The position numbers and the translations under genes were made by a program. The notes beneath the pieces were generated by a model, which worked only from the letters and a program-made list of their open reading frames with translations, was not told the DNA's origin and searched no databases. Below, piece by piece: positions 7,030 through 7,072 of a stretch of 7,072 nt of DNA. The DNA is from Candidatus Omnitrophota bacterium (GTDB taxonomy: Bacteria; Omnitrophota; Gorgyraeia; Gygaellales; Profunditerraquicolaceae): contig JAHIZC010000204.1 of assembly GCA_018814745.1 (NCBI GenBank), positions 1 to 7,072 on the forward strand, in the 5' to 3' direction. Position 1 is the stretch's first letter. The number at the start of each line of letters is the position of its first letter.

Positions 7030-7052
7030 CATAAATTGTATGCGCGAACTTA

Positions 7053-7072
7053 CCCCGCCCTTTTGGCGAAGA
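7053..7072. other. Short unassigned tail, small CGCC/GGCG hairpin, cut by the window end
   Basis: CGCC (7056-7059) can pair with GGCG (7065-7068) around CTTTT. The window ends 4 bases later, so it is unclear whether this begins a further repeat, a terminator or a leader. No gene can be assigned. Confidence 0.3.

Larger units (their letters stand above)
6926..7052. repeat. Composite inverted-repeat element with three-way-junction folding potential
   Basis: The ends form a long interrupted inverted repeat. TAAGT (6926-6930) pairs with ACTTA (7048-7052), GCGCA (6933-6937) with TGCGC (7041-7045), and CGATTTATG (6938-6946) with CATAAATTG (7030-7038, one G.T). Between the first two helices lies a symmetric GA/GA mismatch, and a 2-nt TA bulge (7039-7040) separates the last two. 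Enclosed are two further hairpins (6951-6966 and 6984-7029); the second stacks on the outer stem with no unpaired base between them. The outer ends read TA...TA, which would fit a TA target duplication of IS630/Tc1-mariner-type MITEs, though TA is too short to prove it. No U-tract follows, so it is not a standard intrinsic terminator. It is the only non-coding stretch of note in the window. The pairing is read directly from the sequence; its nature is inferred. Confidence 0.7.

Noticed and set aside
6991..7072. Frame open to the window end from ATG 6991 (M-D-S-G-L-C-P-E-R...)
   Set aside because: It starts inside the palindrome, lacks a ribosome binding site, and its sequence is dictated by the repeat. 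It cannot be judged a gene from 27 codons.

Overview
The window is a compact, single-strand bacterial gene cluster. All six genes lie on the + strand: ispG (5' end cut off by the window), proS, rimP, nusA, infB and trpS. They are packed as an operon. ispG/proS overlap by 1 nt, proS/rimP by 8 nt and infB/trpS by 4 nt, while rimP-nusA and nusA-infB are separated by only 10-11 nt. About 98% of the window is coding. No promoter or classical terminator is visible inside it, so transcription probably starts upstream of the window.

The cluster links the last-but-one step of the MEP isoprenoid pathway (IspG) to a translation and transcription block. That block holds two aminoacyl-tRNA synthetases (ProRS, TrpRS), a 30S maturation factor (RimP), a transcription elongation/antitermination factor (NusA) and initiation factor 2 (InfB). 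The order ispG-proS-(polC)-rimP-nusA-(ylxR-ylxQ)-infB-rbfA is known from Clostridia and relatives. Here polC, ylxR and ylxQ are absent, and trpS sits where rbfA usually follows infB. The short ProRS, the single helix-hairpin-helix tail on NusA, the moderate A+T-rich base composition and the palindromic intergenic repeat would fit an uncultivated candidate phylum such as Omnitrophota. This taxonomic guess is an inference and is weak.

Layout: 1-920 ispG (partial, with a 7-bp tandem repeat inside the gene); 920-2170 proS (no INS editing domain, a four-cysteine knuckle in its place); 2163-2621 rimP; 2632-3858 nusA; 3870-5951 infB; 5948-6928 trpS (cysteine pattern like the iron-sulfur TrpRS of Thermotoga). 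From 6926 to 7052, starting at the trpS stop codon, lies an elaborate inverted-repeat element that can fold into a three-way junction. It is the best candidate here for something undescribed: a MITE-like repeat or a structured 3' RNA element.

Most of the window is ordinary conserved housekeeping sequence. I see no defence system, CRISPR array, tRNA, rRNA or phage gene.
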